Source: Adenanthera pavonina (lineage: Eukaryota > Streptophyta > Magnoliopsida > Fabales > Fabaceae). Taken from it: a stretch of 64,000 bases of DNA. The position numbers and the translations under genes are program-made. How positions within the stretch are numbered: position 1 is the first letter of the stretch; every line of letters starts with the position of its first letter. Of this stretch, positions 59,617 through 64,000 are shown one piece after another. Where the stretch lies: positions 12,567,501 to 12,631,500 of the forward strand of contig JAIVEN010000015.1 of assembly GCA_026686845.1 (NCBI GenBank), in the 5' to 3' direction. A model generated the notes under the pieces. The model saw only the letters and a program-made list of their open reading frames with translations. It was not told the origin of the DNA and ran no database searches.

Positions 59617-62328
59617 ATGGAATATCTGGGGATTGATGTGAGCTGTGCCGTGGAATCTCTCCGCCATGGCAACTTTCCAGACAAGGACTGCTTGCTACCT
59701 CTTATTTCCAAGCTCCTCGGCTATGCCATCGTCGCCGCTTCCACTACTGTCAAACTTCCCCAGGTACGCCGGTCTCTTCAAATTCTTCTCCCTTTTCTAT
59801 TTTCAGAAACCCTAATTCCGACACTGATTCTCTTATTCGGACCTCCTACCTTAGTTTCGCTGGTGATATTATCCCGAAATCTTTCAATTGTGATTACTCG
59901 ATGATATAAACCACATGGCTCACTCTATTTCAGTAGTTAGTCATACAATCTGCTCCTTGCAATATAAATCATTGGAAGCACAGTGGATGTGTCTGCTTTT
60001 AATTGCTGTAGCGTGCAATTATTTGATTCATTGCATTAGTATCTTTATTTTAATCTCAGTCCTTATTTGTTGAAAATATTGACTTGGTGCAGCTGGGGTG
60101 TTTATTAGATTTTTCTTTTAAGAATTTCTTAAACATGTCTAGTATTTTCATGCAAGATTTCCAACCATCATTAATATTATTATGTTAATCTTCTGCACCG
60201 CAGATTTTAAAAATTCTGAATCATAAAAGTGTCAGAGGCCTTAGCATGATATCTTTCGAACTCGAAGTTGTTGGCTATACCATAGCATTAGCCTACTGTC
60301 TTCACAAAGGACTTCCATTTTCAGCTTATGGGGAGCTATTGTTTCTTTTAATCCAGGGTATACTAACATTTTCTGCATTTTTTACTTACATTTGTTGTGT
60401 ATCCTTTCTTCCATTGATTCTGTGCCTTAGTATTTTATATTATACATACACGCTTTTGTTGTGTAGGCATGGTCTAATCTTAGACAATGAGATCCGATGC
60501 TGAGATTAGTATAGGATGCTTGAGTGTGACTTGTTGGATACTAACATGTTTCTTTGGAAAGCCCTTCTCTTGTTATGAATTGCTATCTTGTGCTGTCTTG
60601 TTGTCATTGAAATCTGACATGCTTCCTCCTATTGTTGTCTGATACAGCATTAGTTTTGGTTGCTATAATCTACTACTTTTCCCAACCTGTGGGTACCAAA
60701 ACATGGATCCGGGCGTTACTGTATCCTTACTTGCCTGCAGAGGCACCAAGTTTTTATCTGTACATTCTGGAAGATAAATGAATATGCTCAACCTTGTCCT
60801 TGACGCATTGGTTTTCAGATATTGTGCTGTAGCACCCACTATTTTGGCTGGTCAAATTAATCCTCTTCTTTTTGAAGCTCTATATGTGAGTAGTAACTTT
60901 CATGTCTAGTGTGCATAATGTCGTATGCACAATAGACATATTTCCATATTTCCTGATTCGCTGGAGTTTTTATTACTTTAATGTCATGTGCTTATGTATT
61001 GTATAGTTCTCTACTTCTGTTTTAAATTATTTATGCCCCATATTTCCTGATGTGGATATGATCTCATATGATGCAGGCATCTCAGCATGCAATTTTTCTG
61101 TTTGCCAGGATCCCACAAATATGGAAAAACTTTTCTGTAAGTGGAGCCATAAACTGCTGTTTTTTTAGGTTCCTCCTAAATTGGAGAAAAATTCCTAGTT
61201 TCCATAAATTAATTAAATCCGTTGTAATACTTATTTGTACTGACAACACTTGGTTCTCCACAGTTTCAATGATTACTTATTTCCTTCATGAAGATTAAGA
61301 AATGAATACCTTCATTGTAGGCCATCTGCATGATAAGTAACTTTAAGATGAGTTTAACTAAGTGAAAGGTGTTTACTTTCTGAATATCACTGTCTTCATG
61401 TATATTACAAGTTTACCTGTTCTTTTTGGACCAATTGCATGCTGCTTATGTGTTATGAATGGCTGGGATCCTTTCAGCCTACTGAGGTGTCTATGCTAAG
61501 TTTTACATGATATTTGCTTGTTCTATTGTGATATGATTTTTTTGCTTGAAATATTTATGAGCAGAGCAAAAGTACCGGGGAACTCAGCTTCTTAACAAGT
61601 TTCATGAATTTTGGAGGTTCCATGGGTAAGCCTGTATGATTTTTATGGGATTTGGTTTGCATCTTGTGTGTTTGCAAATTAATGTTCATATCCCTATTTG
61701 TTGCAGTCAGAGTCTTTACCAGCATCCAAGAAAATGCGCCAACTAGTGGTATCCTTGCCACTTAATTGTCATAATCTTTATGTTCTTTCCTTGTTATCAT
61801 CATCATGGAATGTATGATCAATTTTTTTGTGTTGATAGTAATGAGGTGAGATGGGTTCTGTTATATTTTAATTTTTATATTTGTTGGTCTAAATGCTGTT
61901 CTTTTCTTTACTGTCCTTACTGATGTTTCCAGCTGGCCAGTTGAAAAAGCTTTCTTTCTAATTCACTGCACATATTTGTTTCCTAGTTTCCTTTCTGGTG
62001 AACCATTAAGATATTTGTGTCTGTTCATACCTCACTCATTAGTTTACTGAATTTAAAAGATTGTGTCCTCCCTTCCCAACCTGCCTTCTTTTATGCCACT
62101 CTTTAGTCGTAATCCATTTTATGGTTTCTCTTTTATTTTTGTGATGTATTCAAGTGTTGCTTATTGTAAATTTATTTCTTAATTATCTGAGTTAATTATG
62201 ATTGATTCCTTAATTCTTTTTAAGTCATACTGGGTTCTGTGCTTGGTGTTGCAACAAATTTTACCATCTTAAGTCAGATAGTGATATACCAAAAACCTCG
62301 GGCTGGGAAAGAGAAGAAAACGAAGTAG
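59617..62328 (+). CDS. PQ-loop protein, MPDU1 homologue
   Basis: Eight exons, 59617-59763, 60204-60357, 60648-60720, 60819-60885, 61077-61136, 61565-61625, 61707-61748 and 62225-62328, give 235 residues, matching the length of Arabidopsis At5g59470 and At4g07390. The sequence follows the family closely: MEYLGIDVSCAVESL, DKDCLLPLISKLLGY, KLPQILKILNHKSVRGLS (first PQ loop), FELEVVGYTIALAYCLHKGL, TWIRALLYCAVAPTILAGQI, ASQHAIFLFARIPQIWKNFS (second PQ loop), and a basic end KEKKTK. It is a multi-pass membrane protein. MPDU1 is needed for use of mannose- and glucose-phosphate dolichol in the ER, supporting N-glycan and GPI assembly. The exact molecular activity is not settled. A start further upstream (TTG at 59590) is not used. 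Confidence 0.95.
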
Positions 62329-64000
62329 AAGACATATGCCAGGTTACATATCATTGTATGCAGAGTTCTCAACTTTCAACTGCTGATAGGCGGGCTGTGA
62401 CATTAATTTACTTTGTTTTTGGATAAACTATTTTCAATTCTATTGTATTGATTGTACAATATTGTTTATCAGGCAGAAATTTAAAGGAATGATTTTAGGT
62501 TTTTAGTGAGATTTCCTGTTTATATCATGATCGATTGTCTTAGTTCTAGTTATCGTATTTATTTTTTATAATAAGATGATAAACACGACTTCTTGTGGTT
62601 GACCATTCTGGTCCTGTAGTTGCATTATGCATTGTGTTTTGCGTTGATATCTAGCATTATTGCCCTCTTTCCCATACCTGCGTCTCCACTTTACTGGCAT
62701 ATGCACACTTGGCAGATGAAGTTCTCAACTTTGGCTGCCATTCATACTGTATCCTTCCGTTATTGTGTGCTCTTAGATGACTATCTAACCATTGCGGGTG
62801 GCATATTTAATTGAGACTAGACTTTGATTATTTCTTTATTTATATACACACACGCCAGCCGGTTTTCTGTCATTAGATCCCGTCTAATGACTTCCGAAAT
62901 GAATTCGATCAACGCCAATGGAAGCTTCATTCTCATCGGCACCTACCCTACAAGGGTCGGTAGGTGAGAATGAAGCATGGTAAGAGTCAGGGAAATTATG
63001 GGCGTGTACTGGACGAGCTCATCACAATGAAGACATCGAAAGGCAACAAATATGTTACTCTCCAGTCTTCAGCAAATACTAAAGCTGCACACCCTAGATG
63101 GGGAGAAAGTGGTGGCGATAATTCCATTTCCCGCCAGTTCCAATATAAAATCGAGACTAATATGAACACTTGAATGCTCCAGATTTTCTTCACATTGCTT
63201 ACTAAGAATAACTTATGTTAATGGAACCAATAACCTGTATTGTCAAGGTATCTAAGCTTGCAAGTGTCTTCAATGCCAAGATTTAGTAATCCTGCAACTG
63301 TTAACATATTAAATTGGTCCTGAAATAAGTCTAGTTTCTCCATGGGCCCCCTTTTAGTGTAGCCAGAGAGTAAATGACAAAATTTGACTTGCAAACGCGC
63401 ATTATTTAATTCGAGTCACATCTGAACGTACTTTCACCAGTTAACCTTATAACGTGATTTTGAGATTTATTCCTCCAGATATTTTTCAATCCCAAACACA
63501 CTGATTCCATTTTGCACCAAACACGCCATAGAATTAAATGGGCAACAAATGAGGCAGGTAGGTTATACCAGACAATAATAGCAGTCCAGCTATTGCCTTT
63601 TATCTTTCCAACTGAATATCGATTCTAATAAATGCCTCCTTCAGCGATGGAATACAAAAGCAGTCTATTAATCGGACAGGATATCAATTGCATAGAAAAA
63701 TAACCGAAAAAATCTCGACCAAAAAAAAGAAACCAAAATGAACTCTTCCGAAGAAAGAAAATAACACGAGAGAGATGGCCACTTGAATTAATAGAGCATC
63801 AAACGGCAGCGGCAAGTAATCATCATTTTTACCAGCCATCCTCGTCACCAATGAAAAACTAAGAAAAAAATAGTATATCTTCTCCCAATAGATACAAAAC
63901 ATCTACTAACAAATTGTGGTAATGTAACACTCTAAAACATTAATCAGCCTCAACCTCCCTGACACAGAGGCTGCAGCTTCCCACCTATCTAATTGATAAG
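62329..64000. other. 3' region of MPDU1-like gene and unresolved right edge
   Basis: It holds the MPDU1-like 3' UTR and a hairpin-forming inverted repeat at 62924-62976. From about 63660 the minus strand has short frames (for example MAGKNDDYLPLPFDALL near 63838) and a possible acceptor near 63987. A minus-strand gene entering from the right could end here, but nothing can be assigned from what is visible. Confidence 0.35.
62924..62976. repeat. Short inverted repeat (hairpin)
   Basis: GCTTCATTCTCA (62924-62935) is exactly inverted at 62965-62976 (TGAGAATGAAGC). Inside it ACCTACC (62941-62947) pairs with GGTAGGT (62959-62965). It is compact and GC-richer than its surroundings. Confidence 0.8.

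Noticed and set aside
62924..62976. Hairpin as a miR166-type precursor (GCTTCATTC is shared with miR166)
   Set aside because: The rest of the mature miR166 sequence is absent and the foldback is too short for a normal precursor.
63684..63902. 72-codon minus-strand frame near the right edge
   Set aside because: No family resemblance and no confirmed splice link. It may be UTR of a gene outside the window.

Overview
The window is AT-rich eudicot nuclear DNA. The evidence is multi-exon genes with GT-AG introns, plant-specific protein families, long repeat-filled intergenic stretches, and MITE, Mutator-like, LINE and Ty3/gypsy debris. The species cannot be fixed from the sequence. No CRISPR array, prokaryotic operon, rRNA or tRNA gene was recognised. 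I assembled exons by hand from reading frame, splice sites and remembered family sequence; no alignment was run.

Layout: 1-3.5 kb is a minus-strand graveyard of gene fragments: a PIF1/Helitron-type helicase C-terminus with a stop, pieces of an F-box gene, and pieces of an RPA1-like OB-fold/zinc protein. This suggests a decayed Helitron or a chimera made by one. From 3.5 to 16.7 kb there is no intact gene, but there are clear transposon footprints: an imperfect TIR element (7.3-7.86 kb), a 108-bp tandem duplication, a 5'-truncated LINE with a perfect 14-bp target duplication (8.1-8.9 kb), two long-TIR elements (9.7-10.5 and 12.3-13.4 kb) and a MITE (14.9-15.2 kb).

The genic core is 17-36 kb. 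A 25-exon KIN-4A/FRA1-type kinesin (+, 17046-28111) carries a dead Ty3/gypsy reverse transcriptase fragment in one intron. It converges on a small two-exon gene with a C-terminal zinc-like motif (-, 29487-31603), followed by an LRR receptor-like pseudokinase of the At5g67200 type (-, 32674-35674). From 36 to 49.6 kb is AT-rich intergenic DNA with several MITEs and a 1.18-kb foldback Mutator-like element bounded by a perfect 9-bp target duplication.

The right part holds an RD21-type granulin-domain papain-like protease (+, 49692-52705), a seven-exon protein with a bHLH-MYC_N/RSS3-like N-terminal domain (-, 54255-55995), and an eight-exon MPDU1/PQ-loop protein (+, 59617-62328). The six intact genes look independent: cell-wall/cortical microtubule transport, receptor signalling, vacuolar proteolysis, transcriptional regulation and ER glycosylation support. 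They do not form one pathway. The most unusual material is in the mobile elements and the F-box/RPA/helicase fragment cluster, not in a new multi-gene system.
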